Origin: Carposina sasakii
Lineage: Eukaryota > Arthropoda > Insecta > Lepidoptera > Carposinidae
Assembly: GCA_014607495.2 (NCBI GenBank)
Contig: CP053161.1
Span: 11,603,115-11,667,114, forward strand
Reading direction: 5' to 3'
DNA: 64,000 nt
The number at the start of each line of letters is the position of its first letter. Positions within the stretch are counted from its first letter, which is position 1. Positions 22,863 to 34,665 of the stretch are shown here, piece after piece. A program made the translations under genes and the position numbers. The notes beneath the pieces are model-generated. The model did no database searches, was not told the DNA's origin, and saw nothing but the letters and a program-made list of their open reading frames with translations.

Positions 22863-23448
22863 CGATTTTTACCATCTCTTTTCTAAATTACATATTGGCA
22901 ACGTTATTCTTCATCCCGATAGCTATACACTAGCCAAATCTCGGTAAACAAAGCTGAATCCCTCAGCAAAATGTTTAAAGATGAAACGATCAACCATATC
23001 CTAACGGATTATATTAATGGAGAAGTGTTTTTACTTGTATTACCTAAAACACAAGTTGCTCTTGGTCTAACTGAACTAAAAAAGATATAAATAGCAGAGA
23101 GCAGTCCAGAAAGCTGTTAAATAGGGATATCAAAGCCTTGTCAAACCTCATTACTGTAGGAGAGCTTTATTTGATGCGGCACTCGGGTATCATATGAATT
23201 CACCCTTTTTACTCCACGATGACTTATTGAAACGGAAATTGATATTTTGTCCTTTATGCCTTTTTTACTTTTAGAGACAGATTTGACATTTGTGTTTATA
23301 GATTTAATTTAAACTAGTGGTTGAAATAAGGGTATAATTATCTCCAGACAGACCAATAAGGACTACGTGAGTGGCAAATTGTAGTATTAATGTACTAATG
23401 AAAATGTTAAATAAAATAATTAAAAAAAATTGATTTATCTATCATGCT
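22863..23448. other. No gene seen
   Basis: No recognised repeat or coding signal. Confidence 0.4.
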
Positions 23449-23535
23449 GTGCTGATGCGGGGCTTTCATAGAATACACCAGCTGCATGTCCTTCCGTGCA
23501 TGTCCCAAGAGTCGGCTAAGATACTCGGGCATATA
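23449..23535 (+). repeat. Family D 5' fragment
   Basis: 'tgctgatgcggggctttcat', 'accagctgcatgtccttc' and 'gagtcggctaagatactcgg' are D-like; the rest is missing. Confidence 0.6.
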
Positions 23536-24300
23536 GTTGTATCGGATGGAAAAATTTATGCCATTTTTTGCTTTTTACGATTTATAGATGAAATAATTTG
23601 TAAAGACTCTCACAGAACTCTAATAAAAACATAGATTTCATTATCTTCGCACATCATCGCAATCATTCGAATAAAACCTATCGATTATATCGATAACTAA
23701 TCGTCGAGTACAGGCGAGCGATTAAGCAATTTCCCGCGTCACTGAGCAGCCACCGAGCGATGCATTTCATTACAATATATTATTGAACAATATGTAATTT
23801 AGCACATTTCCGTCCCTAGCGATTGAGGTTAAGGTGTGTGTATAAAGGAACTGATTATATTATTTTATTTTATTCATAAATAGTATCAAATTTTTTTAAA
23901 TTTTCTGTTTTTATAACAAATCATTACATGCCTATATACTCAGTAAATAACTTTACAATTTTTAAGAGAAATGCGCTATTGTATACTGGTATTAAATTAA
24001 TTCAATAACTTATTTATTGTATAAAACTGTATTGTCTATTTATATGACAGAATTTGAATTGAATTTGAATCAAAATCATGAAAATTTAAGGCGTATTTTA
24101 ATTTGCCAATAGTATGTCCAAAAACAAAAAAAAACCCTAGTGTACACACACCATAAAACAGCTGTCGACAGGTACACATCGTCCCTGTCAAGTGGGCAGA
24201 CAAAACACACACTAATCGATTCGTAAGTTAAACTGTACGCATCGATTATTTGCATATCGGATGCACGTTGTGTTCACGCATATGTGATTTTGGTGCAGCC
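23536..24300. other. No gene seen
   Basis: AT-rich. 'atcgat'-containing inverted words near 24213-24248 are the only structure noticed. Confidence 0.4.
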
Positions 24301-24870
24301 CTACTGTATGTATGTATTAGAGGTGAAAAAGTAAAGAATAAAAGCGTACCCGTATGTATTAGTTACTTTGACCATGAGTACTTGTTACTATCGTATCGTT
24401 ACCGAACTCGTTACTTCTGATACCGCTTATGGTATAGTAACTATAGTATGTATGTAGTATGGTAACGAGTCGAATCGACGTAAACTGTCGACGTAATACA
24501 CCAAATTTGCAATGGATTTACTATTTAGATAATTTTAACCACAAACTTAAATTATATTACAAAGAATAATACAAAACAGTAAAGAACTTTGACGATTTTT
24601 AAAATATTTTTAAGTACTTTAAACTAACCTAATCACCGTTCTCTGAAATAAGCGATTTAAATGAACCGCATCACGCGTATTGGTAGAACATACGATCAAA
24701 CACAAACGTATCAATACACCGAAACAGTGTATTATACGAAAAAAAACCCATGATACGAAACATGCGAGTAACAAGACGAATTCCTGGGTAACGTTTCGTT
24801 ACTCGGTACTTGATGCAGTACCCGTTACTCAGTAATGAATACATTCGGTTTGCTACAGCTTAAGTACGTA
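24301..24870. other. Region rich in GTTACT/AGTAAC words
   Basis: Clusters of 'gttact' and 'gtaac' occur near both ends (24360-24480 and 24770-24835), partly inverted. It might be a decayed non-autonomous DNA transposon, but no clear terminus could be fixed. Confidence 0.25.
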
Positions 24871-25379
24871 TTGATATACATAGGGTAATCAATCATCTAA
24901 GGTAAGGCCACAAGAAAAAAATATTTTGTCAATCGTTCTTGTATATTTTTTTCATTGACAAATATTACACTCATTTGATATATTTTCATGTCAAATGTCA
25001 TTTCTATAACATTTTCTAACTTAAGACGCAGTTTTAGGTATAAGACTGATGTGATATAGAATTTCGGGCTTGGGATAGAGTTCAAATAATGTTTTTCTCG
25101 GGAATTTTCCCAACGTTGCCCCGGGCAAGGAAAACGATGAAATTCCGAAAGACAATTAATTTAAACTTTATTTTCTTATACTCATCGGAATTTTCCGATA
25201 ATTTATAGATTAATTTGTGCTAAGATATCGAAATTTTGATAATTATGTTGGCTAGTAAGTAGGTATACCATGGTATTGGAATATTAAACGTGACACTACA
25301 ATTTTGACTGCTCTGTTTATCAGCCTATTTATCACGTGGATGGTACCTACCGCCGATTTTTGAGTACAAATATAACAAT
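24871..25379. other. No gene seen
   Basis: A 62-codon minus-strand frame here has no motif. Confidence 0.4.
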
Positions 25380-25673
25380 ATGACGACTAATAAAATTCTA
25401 ATGGGAAATGGTGCCAAGTCATTTCTAAACCATAAGGTTAGGATATGGGAGCTGGCGGCGGACGATCATCGCAAAAGTAAACATAGTAAAGAAAACCTGA
25501 TCTTTAAGAGATTCTATGACAATTCAAATTTAATGAGAAACTTAAAAAATGCTTTTGACATAATCCCTTGTCTGAAGAAAATTATGGCAATACATACATA
25601 TATGCCACCTCCATTTCATCAAGTTCCAATTAGTGATCAATACTATGAAGTTATTAAAAAGATAGCTGCTTGA
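25380..25673 (+). CDS. Small ORF of unknown function, 97 codons
   Basis: The frame opens with ATG and encodes a lysine-rich, mostly hydrophilic protein with no signal peptide, membrane segment or repeat visible. It is the longest frame in a 900-bp region free of recognised repeats. Immediately downstream, another frame (about 25665-25845) stays open and reads 'DLLKRIKVRSLRPDWIAENC', so the two could be one reading frame broken by an indel, or parts of separate exons. No family is recognised and no splice sites or promoter support it. It may be chance or an old mobile-element fragment. Confidence 0.2.
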   Translation: MTTNKILMGNGAKSFLNHKVRIWELAADDHRKSKHSKENLIFKRFYDNSNLMRNLKNAFDIIPCLKKIMAIHTYMPPPFHQVPISDQYYEVIKKIAA

Positions 25674-25845
25674 CCTACTGAAGCGAATTAAAGTGCGAAG
25701 CTTAAGACCGGACTGGATAGCAGAGAACTGTGGAGGTCTTCTGCTCCATCTAGAGGACATAGGAACTTTAGTCAAGCAAGTAAACATACCTACGGTTCTT
25801 TATACCTATTTTTCTATTCACATCATGAAAATTCTCTCAAATTAA

Positions 25846-26423
25846 ACGTCATGGCCAGAACCTCGTAGTTTTCTCTCAATTACCGTCGGATAATATTTGC
25901 TAGCGATTTTCTAAACATGCGATTTTTATTGTTGCCGACTTTTAATTTCACCACCCGCGGTGAGCGGACGATAGGAAATTATGAACGAGGTGCGAAACAT
26001 TTTCATGTTTACTCGTAACGTACATTAATTCGTATACATGCTTTTAGACCCATTTGAAAACGCTGTACTTTTATCCTGTAATTATTACATTTGCCCAGTA
26101 TGTTAATGCCTTCATTACATATATCACAACATATTTTTTAAGATAAGATAAGTTGTGTCCAACAAATAACTTATGTGTCCTTAATTTGATGTCTTAAAAT
26201 TTTATTTCAGCATTTAGATAGATAAATAATTGCGAGCAAATGCCATAAAAAGTTGGATTTCATAATTTGCAATAACATCCATTGTTCCTTTAATGGCCAC
26301 AAACCTATCTCTTTGGGTATTATTTTTCCTATCTACATAAAACTATGAATGCAATGGAGATTTTGGCAAAGGGTTCTAAACAAAATTGTGTCTTTTTTGG
26401 ATTAATTTACATTTTAAATTTAA
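25846..26423. other. No gene seen
   Basis: AT-rich sequence before the LINE 3' end. Confidence 0.4.
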
Positions 26424-26645
26424 AGCTTTAAGTTTAATGGTATTGAACTTGCTAATTTTACCGTCCTGTTTAGTCCGATATTTATTTATGAGAAAGATTT
26501 TTTTGTTAAACGCCAAACAAATTACCGTCAAAATTCCTTCAATAAGTTACTAGAAGACTCACCGGAAATTGATCTCTTCAATGCTAAGCCAATAACTATT
26601 AAAAAGCTTTTTTACAATAAATTCTTTTCCTCAACCTCCAACTAA
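26424..26645 (+). pseudogene. LINE ORF C-terminus-like frame, 73 codons, no start
   Basis: A stop-free plus-strand frame runs from after TAA at 26421 to TAA at 26643. It contains 'VKRQTNYRQNSFNKLLED' followed by 'PEIDLF'. This resembles the end of many insect non-LTR reverse transcriptases, where a basic RQTNY/RxNSF segment precedes a short 'xIDLF' motif. It is followed by an A/T-rich 160-bp stretch and an 'aataaaataaaatac' tail at about 26790-26805, as expected for a LINE 3' UTR. The resemblance is short and no catalytic residue is included, so the assignment is tentative. Confidence 0.45.
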
Positions 26646-26810
26646 CTATTTTTTAGTTTAGTTGTAATTCAACTCCAATCTTTTCCTTAAATGTGTTTTG
26701 TAATAGTTGCTATATGTGAAAACTTGTTAATAGCCTATAGACATATAACCTGTTGTATGTTAATGTATATATAGCTGTAAGTTTTCCTAAAACAATAAAA
26801 TAAAATACTT
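26646..26810 (+). other. Putative LINE 3' UTR with A-rich end
   Basis: Non-coding, ending in 'acaataaaataaaatac'. It belongs with the preceding frame if that is a LINE. Confidence 0.35.
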
Positions 26811-27273
26811 ACTATGCACGTAAAATAATTAATATGCAAAATGAAAATGTACTAATAATATATAGCAAATTTGGGTACACAAGTCCTTTCGATTCTGGAC
26901 AATAAGCTTTTCATTTCTATCTAACACTTTTTAGAACCATTATCCTTGCCAAGCTTTGATTCGAAAGCAATAACAACTTTAATCCTTACTCAGCGAGGTC
27001 CGTTCGAAAATCCCGATTCGATTTGACAATGCACATGCAAATTATTCCGCTAGCGCATTTCTGGACGAAACTTTAATGGAGTATAGCGTTCCGAAAGTTC
27101 CGCGAGCTATGCGACTTTATGGTACAGTTAATGTTAGGTAATCGTCTCATTTATTACCCTAATATCCTATTATGACCTCTAAGAATGAAAATATTTTTCT
27201 TTGACAATTGAAAATAAACAGCTCACTTACCTATATGGTCGACTTAAAGTTTTAAGTAGTTTAATTTTCAAAA
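26811..27273. other. No gene seen
   Basis: No repeat recognised. Confidence 0.4.
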
Positions 27274-27558
27274 TTAAATTTTACATACATACATACATAT
27301 AATCACGCATTTATCCCTTACGGGGTAGGCAGAGCACCAAGGGCCGATAAAACCACATGGTGCCACTTCTGACCAATTTTGAAGGTATAGTTGAGATGTA
27401 CAAGTAGTGACAGGTGGTCAGCTTATCGCCTACAAAACACCAAGACTCTCTTGTCCCTCTACTGACTTATACAGTATGCCCGGGAAGAGAAACAGCTGTA
27501 GTATTATACGTTTTTTTTTTCACTCCCAGAGCAGCATAGAATATTTAAATTTTACATA
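27274..27558 (-). mobile_element. Family C retroposon with 14-bp target duplication
   Basis: The body 27288-27544 is flanked by 'ttaaattttacata' at 27274-27287 and 27545-27558, an exact duplication. The CATA-repeat end lies at the left and the fixed 'gcagcataga' end at the right, so the element was inserted in minus orientation. Confidence 0.85.
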
Positions 27559-28350
27559 ATAACCTGCACTGAAAATAAACTGCATAGAACTGTTTCATTC
27601 GCGTAAACTTGTATTCGTTTTTTGTATGACACTAGCTGCGGTCGCCCATAATTTCTGCGTAAATTATATAAATCCCGTCAATATCCGTCGTCGTGGCAAT
27701 TTCGAGAATTATTTTCTCATCCGAAAAATCAGCGGTTTAGTCTATTACGTTGATCTGTCAGTCATTCTGGACAAAGTATTTTTGTATTTTTGTGAAATCA
27801 TCTACGAACGAAATGTACGCATATGCCGCGGTATATAAGAGAGATGTTAACTGCCTACATTTTTATAATGTTTTGTTTGATACCCAAAATACCGTACTAA
27901 CATTATTAAAAAAGTATATAATAGAAGGAATCGAGGCGTATTACGTGGGCCGTAACCTAATTATAAATGCTACTAAATCTGAAATAGGCAAAAGCAAATA
28001 TAATTACTGTAAAAAATAAAGTTTTTTAATATTTTCCCTATTGTAAGAGTCAGAAAAATTGTTAATTTGTAAATGAACAACTTAATTTAATATTCGCTGG
28101 ATTACTTAATGAAGAAACATTGTTTTTAAGAACTTATTCTCTGAAAGAATTTCCGACTTCATCTAATAAATTTTCTCATTTTGTTACAAGTTAATAAGCA
28201 TTTTAGATTCTTGAGCGAAAGTTGTTATGTACCCAAGGATTATAATAATATATATTTTTTATTAAATTAACGTACTTGATAACTAATGGAGAGCGTGGAC
28301 TGTATAAATGAATGATGTAATAATGAATGTAAATGTAAATATTTGAATTT
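27559..28350. other. No gene seen
   Basis: 'gctgcggtcgcccataattt' near 27635 may be a decayed edge of family F. Short frames at 27626-28019 overlap in different phases and have no motif. Confidence 0.35.
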
Positions 28351-28475
28351 TCTTCTTCTTCAGCCTATTGCAGTCCACTCCTGGAGGTAGGCCTCCCCCA
28401 GGGCACGTCACAAGGCTACTGCCACAGGGGGGTTTTGCCCATAGTCACCACGCTGGGCAGGCGGGTTGGTGACAG
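28351..28475 (-). repeat. RTE-related tail (family E)
   Basis: Starting from a 'tcttcttcttcagcctattg' tail it continues 'gcagtccactcctggagg' and 'caccacgctgggcaggcggg', the reverse of the E copies at 8981 and 42131. Confidence 0.65.
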
Positions 28476-29185
28476 GAAATGCCATACGCCAACGCTCCTG
28501 GCAAGCGTTGTCATATAAAATTCTATGACGGCGTGTGTCAGGAAGGTTGGCCTATAGTATAGTTTATAATAAAATTATTTTGGCAATATTCCCACATATG
28601 GACACCTTGTTACGCTCTTCCATTATGCTATTTTCCTGTTTGCACCTTCATAAAAAGTAAGTTGTTTTTTAACGCCGCAGTAAAAATCTTGATGCTTTAT
28701 TTTACCGAATTATACCTATATTTTTTCACGAATGTAACAAACTAAAATTTAATTGACAATGGACCCTATTAGAAATTAAATATAAGCGAGGTATGTTCAA
28801 TGAAATCTAGTGCAACTAGCTAACAAAACGACTAGTCTTCACAACGGTTTACCCCATCTAGTGGCAACAGAAAGCACTGCTTTCAGAGCAGCGGGCATTA
28901 TTTTAATACGTAATTTGAAATGGAAAATTCAACGGAACGGTTATTGTAGATATTATAACAGTTATTCTAGAACTTGCTAGGAACAATTACTTGGAGCCAT
29001 CGCTGCTTTCTTGGTTCTTACACTCTGACTTGGAAATCTCTACAGTAAAAACTCCTGACACCTACCTGTCTACATCTAGTTTCTTACTTCGCTAGGATCT
29101 GGCTATATAAAATGCATTATTTACGAGATTCTCTCAAGTCGTGGCAGATTTTCATTCCATCTGTTTACGAAAGTAAGAGATTTTT
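28476..29185. other. No gene seen
   Basis: Nothing recognised. A weak continuation of the E body may extend to about 28550. Confidence 0.4.
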
Positions 29186-29300
29186 TTTTGAAGAAATCTC
29201 TTTTAGGGATAAGCACGCCTTTGTACATTTTCTTTGTCATAAACTTTATTTGTGAAAACTTTACTGTGTACAATAAAGCATTAGAATTAGAATTAAATTT
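29186..29300 (+). repeat. LINE 3' UTR fragment
   Basis: 'gaagaaatctcttttaggga', 'aagcacgcctttgtacattt' and 'tgtgtacaataaagca' match the 3' UTR of the LINE at 46137-46687 almost exactly. A short variable 'ttagaattagaatt' tail follows. Confidence 0.7.
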
Positions 29301-30035
29301 TTGTAGAAGATTATCTATCAAATTTAAGCCTTATTAAACGTATACTTGAGTCCTGAGATGAAGAAAAGGCAAATGAATTTCTATTCTGTATAAATGTCTC
29401 TGCCCATATCTAACTCCTTTTATTTTCAAACTTGGATCAATTGGACATAACGTCACTCTGAGGAGTAATAATGGCGAACAAATATTATCTGCATTTGTAA
29501 GTAGGTAAATATTATTTTGTATTTTAGATGTAATACGAAAACAAAATGTTTCTGATAGTCGCTCAGTGAATTGTTAAGTCTTTAATATTTTTATTGCTAT
29601 TTTTATGAAAATATATAGTTACGACCTATGTTAAAAGTTATTTTATACGGTTTACCTATCAATTGCGTAAACTCTAGGGAATAGAAAAAAGTATTTCACT
29701 GTAAACGACGACAAACAATTTCCTTTCAATCCGCAATTACATTGGCTTTCCATTCATTCCATTCGTTCGTTTGAAAACTCATCTGGGAAATGCAATTCGA
29801 CGCATGAAGGCGGCACGTTCGCTTAAGTATTGTTGATATTCTAAACCGCGCGGCACGGACCGCAACCGCTGTGTTGCGTGGCTAGCCTGATTGCAAGCAT
29901 TGGCAAGGTACGGTTTAGCTATGATGAACTTTATGTTGGCGAATGTTAACAAAATGTTAATTCAATATTTTTTCGGTTATATTGATATGAAAAATAACTT
30001 CCTGCAAGGCTCTTGTAGTACCTATTTGGTAGATT
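29301..30035. other. No gene seen
   Basis: No recognised element. A GC-richer patch at 29805-29890 has no identified function. Confidence 0.4.
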
Positions 30036-30330
30036 ACATCTCTGGCACTACCTTGTTGACAACCGCGTGCCGTGCCCTGTGTGGCACCTGCGACATCCCG
30101 GAGCTTGTGGCCCAGCTGGTGAGACTGTCCCCGATATGCCCAAGTGCTCTCTCAGACCCTGCAGCCGTCATTTCCTATCTGTTCCTCAGGTGCGCACGGT
30201 GTCGCATAGGACCTCACCATTGATTCGTGCTCTGACCCTGCTGAATGCGCTGCACCGGATGCTGATTTGTTTGCTGATAGCTGGAGTAGTGTTTGTGCAG
30301 AGTGTATGAGATTTAGCGAGATGACTGATA
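30036..30330 (+). pseudogene. Frameshifted LINE reverse transcriptase C-terminus-like relic
   Basis: A GC-rich block in an AT-rich neighbourhood gives LINE-like peptides in successive frames: 'CRALCGTCDIPELVAQLV', then 'RTVSHRTSPLIRALTLLNAL', then 'DADLFADSWSSVCAEC'. The order (PELV, basic RTVSHR, RALTLLNAL, DLFADSW) resembles the end of certain insect non-LTR ORF2 proteins. At least two frame changes, between about 30120 and 30150 and near 30248-30262, show it is dead. The assignment is by motif memory, not by alignment. Confidence 0.4.
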
Positions 30331-30619
30331 GTGTACGGATTAGCTCAATTAAGTATTAATTTTTTATCACTGTTTTCTTTTTGAACTTTACTATGTCTAT
30401 TTCTAATAAATAAGCCTGAAGCTCTCGTATTCTCGTACACAAACCCACCAACTCCATTGCCCACCATACTTACATATAAATAACTTCTATATATACTTAA
30501 ATAAATATCAATGCATTAAATGTATATGTGGTATATTAGAAGAAAAAACTTAAAACATAATATTAATCACTTAAATAAATAAACAAAATCGATTTATTCC
30601 AGACTAATTCTACCTACCT
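30331..30619. other. No gene seen
   Basis: AT-rich spacer before a family A element. Confidence 0.4.
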
Positions 30620-31008
30620 ATACAGGGTGTTTTTTGTGGCCACCTTTAACGAAGGGTACGTATTCTATACATGAAATAAAGTAAGTTTATGCCAAAAAAA
30701 ATGCTGGGAATTTTTTTTTTTTTTTTTTAATTTTAAATTCCTTGATCGTGCGAAATTTATAGTGTCTAGTGTTTATGTTAGTATTTTTATACACAGATAT
30801 TAATTATTTTTCGTGAAAAAATCCTGCTACGCGCGTCTATGTGCATTTACTCGTATGCAGAAAAACGCAGTCTATTTACTCAACTTTGGACCCTAATATT
30901 TTGGAAACCAGACACTTCCCAGGTATGCTTCCATGGAGAAAAATGATCGTGATGATGAGGAGATTCCGTAGTTTTCGGAAACGTTGACGACCAAAAATCA
31001 TCCTGTAT
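30620..31008 (+). mobile_element. Family A element
   Basis: Full-length plus copy: TACAGGGTGTTTTTTGTGG to ...AAAAATCATCCTGTA, with TA at both ends. It has an expanded T run near 30710-30728. Confidence 0.75.
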
Positions 31009-31229
31009 GTAGTATAATTATACATTCAACTCACCAAATCCGCACCTATCTGGAAGTCGTTCGCAGTTGGCGAGGCGTTAAATGCAACATTTTCCGTGGC
31101 CATTTGCAATTCGATATCCAGCAAAGCGCCGGGATTGAGTCACCGGCTCCATGTCTCTGATATTGTGATTTGGCTAGGCTATCTGTGCTAAAACTCTAGC
31201 GGATTCATGGAGGTTCCAAAAAAGTAATA

Positions 31230-31325
31230 AAGCAGGATTATTTCCATTATGTAACAGAGATCCGGGTGTTACAAGCCACTATAGAATGACATCTCTTTTT
31301 TATGATGGAAATAATCCGGCTCTAA
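31230..31325. repeat. Short inverted repeat
   Basis: 'agcaggattatttccat' (from about 31231) pairs with 'atggaaataatccggct' (to about 31322). Possibly a mini-MITE. Confidence 0.45.
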
Positions 31326-31381
31326 CAGTATAAATGGTTATTAATTTTTAATAAATACCTCTACTAACCTCAACCTCTCTA

Positions 31382-31410
31382 TGGCCTACGTCCAGCAATA
31401 GGGTGATGCG
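31382..31410 (+). repeat. RTE tail scrap
   Basis: 'ggcctacgtccagcaatagg' matches the last bases of RTE tails, interrupted by the family B element that follows. Confidence 0.4.
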
Positions 31411-31678
31411 TATACAGGGTGTAACAAAAAGGGTATGTTAAGTGAAAGGCTACGTAAATAACCCACTGCAGAGAACCTATCCACAAAATTTGAGACTCGA
31501 AATCACATGTTTATTTTTCAAGATTGTATGAAAATTCCTGAGATATTTAAAAATTCTCCATACTATCGGGAAAAATAAACATGTGATTTCGAGTCTCAAA
31601 TTTTGTGGATAGATCCTCTACAGTGGGCTATTTACGTAGCTTTTCGCTTGACATACCCTTTTTGTTACACCCTGTATA
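31411..31678. mobile_element. Family B element, full-length palindrome
   Basis: Almost the whole 268 bp is one inverted repeat: TATACAGGGTGTAACAAAAA at the left and ...TTTTTGTTACACCCTGTATA at the right, with arms of about 115-120 bp ('gagactcgaaatcacatg' against 'catgtgatttcgagtctc'). TA sits at both edges. It has no coding capacity. Other copies are at 52198-52465, 18848-19015 and 50735-50911. Confidence 0.8.
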
Positions 31679-32232
31679 GGTATGTGTACCTGTATCGGAA
31701 AAGTGCTATACGCTGTTACGTCTATATAAGCATTAACGCTCACGTTACCTATATTACGATGTAATAATAATTACGAAAAAAAGAAAATCAGAAGATAGCG
31801 GGCACTTCATTTTGCTTTTCTGTTACTCAGGTCAAACCTTACTAACATTTCACGTATTCATCATTATGTCAGCCATATTATCATTTATACAAGTTTATCT
31901 ACACTTCTATCTCTGTCTATGTCTAAAAATATTCATCCCTTTTATATATAGGATTAAAGTGGACTTGCCTCATACCATTTAGTAGTGGATTATGTCGGTA
32001 TAAACAAAGATTAGGGAGACTGGTGGCTTTGTTGTTTTCCGATGTCTTTTTGTTATAGTAGTATTACTATGGAAAGCTAATTGATGTAACATACGAGTAT
32101 ATGTCATGACAAAGTTTATATTCAATAAATAATACATTATAGTATGTTAATAATTAACTGATAGAATGGAATACTACTAAACAACCTAGAAATGTTTATT
32201 TATTCTTGAAAAATAAGTAGGTATATCATTAT
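31679..32232. other. No gene seen
   Basis: AT-rich spacer. Confidence 0.4.
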
Positions 32233-32348
32233 GGTCGATTCCGGCAGTCACACTTAAACCTAAACGTCAGCCATTTATGTTAAGAACGGAGAGAGATAGA
32301 CCTGACTAAGGTTAGGTTTAGGTTGAAGTGTGACTGCTGGAATCGACC
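32233..32348. mobile_element. Palindromic MITE, 116 bp
   Basis: 'ggtcgattccggcagtcaca' at the left edge pairs with 'tgtgactgctggaatcgacc' at the right edge, and the stem continues through 'cttaaacctaaac' / 'gtttaggtt'. No duplication could be fixed. Confidence 0.65.
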
Positions 32349-32351
32349 CTG

Positions 32352-32420
32352 TTGTATCAAACTTTGTAGATAGGTTCTCTATAGTGGATTATTTTCATTT
32401 CGCTAAATGTGCCCCTTGTG
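32352..32420. repeat. Family B fragment
   Basis: 'aactttgtagataggttctc' and 'tatagtggattattttc' match the family B right arm. Confidence 0.45.
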
Positions 32421-32424
32421 AAAT

Positions 32425-32535
32425 AAAGAAGATCTCTGGTAGAGATAAGCTTGCCATTGTACATGCATCTCTTCTTTAATGTTGTATGCCATATTTCTTT
32501 TTGTGTGTGTGCAATAAAGAATAAAGAAAAAAATA
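32425..32535 (+). repeat. LINE 3' UTR fragment, related type
   Basis: 'gaagatctctggtagagata', 'agcttgccattgtacatg' and 'gtgtgcaataaagaataaag' resemble the LINE tail at 46570-46680, more diverged, with an 'aataaagaataaag' end. Confidence 0.5.
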
Positions 32536-33155
32536 CATATGGCCGTAATTCCAAAATGGGACATCACAATTTAAATTATCTAAATTACATATAGCATAGC
32601 AGGTCCCAATGTAAAAGACCGGTAACGAAATTTACCTCATCTCATGAGAAAACACCCCTGAGTTCCTATTTCGGTTCTCGATATATTTTCATCGGACCTA
32701 TATAAAAAAATTAAATAGATAAAATTTATCCCATATTAAATATAGCGTAATTAACCTAACTCATTCTCATTCAATATGTCCAACAATTTTCTGTTTATAA
32801 AGGCTTATAAACTTATTGTTGATTACAACTACGAGTAACATGTCCAAGGGAGCTATTCAGTAGTCTGCGTAGGCCTCCCTTTGTTGGCAATATTTCCATA
32901 TAAACCTGAACACCCACAGTTGCATTATATTCCACAATAAAATCTTCATCATTCTTGTCCAACATGAAGTTAGCATTCGACTGATATAATTTTATAGATG
33001 AGCCAGTGCATCAAAATCATATAGACTCCATGGAGTAGGCGTAACTGCCTAGTCTATAAAAAATATCTTAATAGAGCGATATAATCAAAGTAATATAGTT
33101 AAACCTATACTTTCCCACGGCTTATTAAGGATTTAACTTCGTAATGTACTAATTT
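32536..33155. other. No gene seen
   Basis: No recognised element. Confidence 0.4.
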
Positions 33156-33538
33156 ATACAGGGTGATTTTTGGTCGTCAACGTTCCCGAAAACTACGAAA
33201 TCTCCTCATCATCATTATCATTTTTCTGCATGGAAGCATACCTGGGAAGTGTCTGGTTTCCAACATATTAGGGTCCAAAGTTGAGTAAATAGACTGCGTT
33301 TTTCTGTATAAATGCACATAGACGCGCGTAGCAAGATATTTTCACGAGAAAAAATTAATGTTTGTCTATAAAAAAACTAACATAAACACTAGACACTATG
33401 AATTTCGCCCGATCAAATAATTTAAAAAAAAAAATTGAAAAAAAAATCCCAGCATTTTTTTTGAATAAACTTACTTTATTTTATGTATAGAGTACGTACC
33501 CTTCGTTAATGATGGCCACAAAAAAAACATCCTGTATA
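33156..33538 (-). mobile_element. Family A element
   Basis: Minus copy with termini ATACAGGGTGATTTTTGG and ...AAAACATCCTGTATA. It is slightly more diverged than the copies at 5465 and 30620. Confidence 0.75.
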
Positions 33539-33690
33539 GTATACTAAATGTTGTGTACAAATGGAGTAAGCGAATGTCATTGCCTCCACAAACCTATACA
33601 GGTTTAGATGTAACCGAATATTAAAATGTGTGATACACTGTAAATACCCTAACAAATAAATAAATAACTAACTTATCAAGTTATCTACAC

Positions 33691-34665
33691 TAATATTATA
33701 AAGAGGAAAACTTTGTTTGTTTGGTTGTAATGAATAGGCTCAAAAATTACTGGACCGATTTTAAAAATTCTTTCACCGTTAGAATCCTTATAGGACCTGG
33801 ATGAACATAGGCTATAAGAATTTTCCGATATTCCCACGGGAAGGCGACAAACGGGAATTCTATATTTTTTACGAAAACCACTATACATATGAAGCTGAAA
33901 TCGGGCATATATGTTCATTGGGGAGAGCAAGGGAGGACTAAAAACGGATTTCCCGAAATTCCCACGGGAAGGGGACAAACGGGAATTCATAATTTTTACG
34001 AAAACCGCTATACATATTAAGCTGAAATTGGGCATAGATGTTCATTAGGGACTGCAAGTAAGCACTAAGGACGAATTTCCCGAAATTCCCACGGGAAGGG
34101 GGCCAACGGGAATTAATTATTTTTTATGAAAACGGTTACACATATGAATCTTAAGTTGGGCATATTTGTTTATTTGGGACCCCGAGGAAGCACTAGGAAC
34201 GGATTTCTCGAAACTCCCACGGGAAGGGGACAAACGGGAATTCATTTTTTTACGACAAGCGCGATACATATGAATTCGAAATTAGACCTGTACGTTCATT
34301 AGGGACTGCGAGGGAGCGCTAAGAACGAATTTCCCGAAATTCCCACGGGAAGGGGACTAACGGGAATTCAATTTTTTTACAAAAACCGCTGTACATGTGA
34401 AGCTAAAATCGGAGACTGCGGGGAAGCACTAAGAATTGATTTCCCGAAATTCCCACGGGAAGGGACTGTCTGTGCGTTTGTGCACGCTAATCTCAGGAAC
34501 GGCTTAACCGATTTCGGTGCAGTTTTCAGGAATATATTGTGACAGGTCCCACTTAACATATAGGCTACTTTTTATCCCGGGAAAATGTTTTTATCCCGGA
34601 TAATTTCGACATTTTTTTTTCTGTAGTCCACGCGGACGGAGTCGCGGGCGTCCACTATTATTAAT
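33691..34665 (+). mobile_element. Family F long variant with an internal tandem array
   Basis: It starts 'ctacactaatattataaaga', runs through 'ttactggaccgattttaaaa' and then an array of about 127 bp units. It ends with 'ttgtgcacgctaatctcagg', 'ttttatcccgggaaaatg' and 'cgcggacggagtcgcgggcg' 'tccacta'. The ends match shorter F copies at 42371-42590, 43881-44112, 60155-60399 and 62721-62952. No conserved ORF was found; frames across it are repeat-derived. Confidence 0.7.
33831..34470 (+). repeat. Tandem array, six units of about 127 bp
   Basis: The anchor 'ttcccacggg' (one unit has 'ctcccacggg') starts at 33831, 33959, 34086, 34214, 34340 and 34450. The spacings are therefore 128, 127, 128, 126 and 110 bp. 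Each unit also carries 'acgggaatt' and most carry 'acatatgaa' or a close variant. Units have diverged from each other by point changes. Confidence 0.85.

Noticed and set aside
24301..24870. hAT-like element suggested by GTTACT/AGTAAC clusters
   Set aside because: No matching termini or 8-bp duplication could be located, so it is left as an unclassified region.
30067..30309. Membrane-protein-like 80-codon frame
   Set aside because: The hydrophobic end is an out-of-phase reading; neighbouring phases give LINE-like motifs in order.
33831..34470. CRISPR-like or regulatory iteron array
   Set aside because: The whole 127-bp unit is repeated with gradual divergence, which is a minisatellite within a mobile element.
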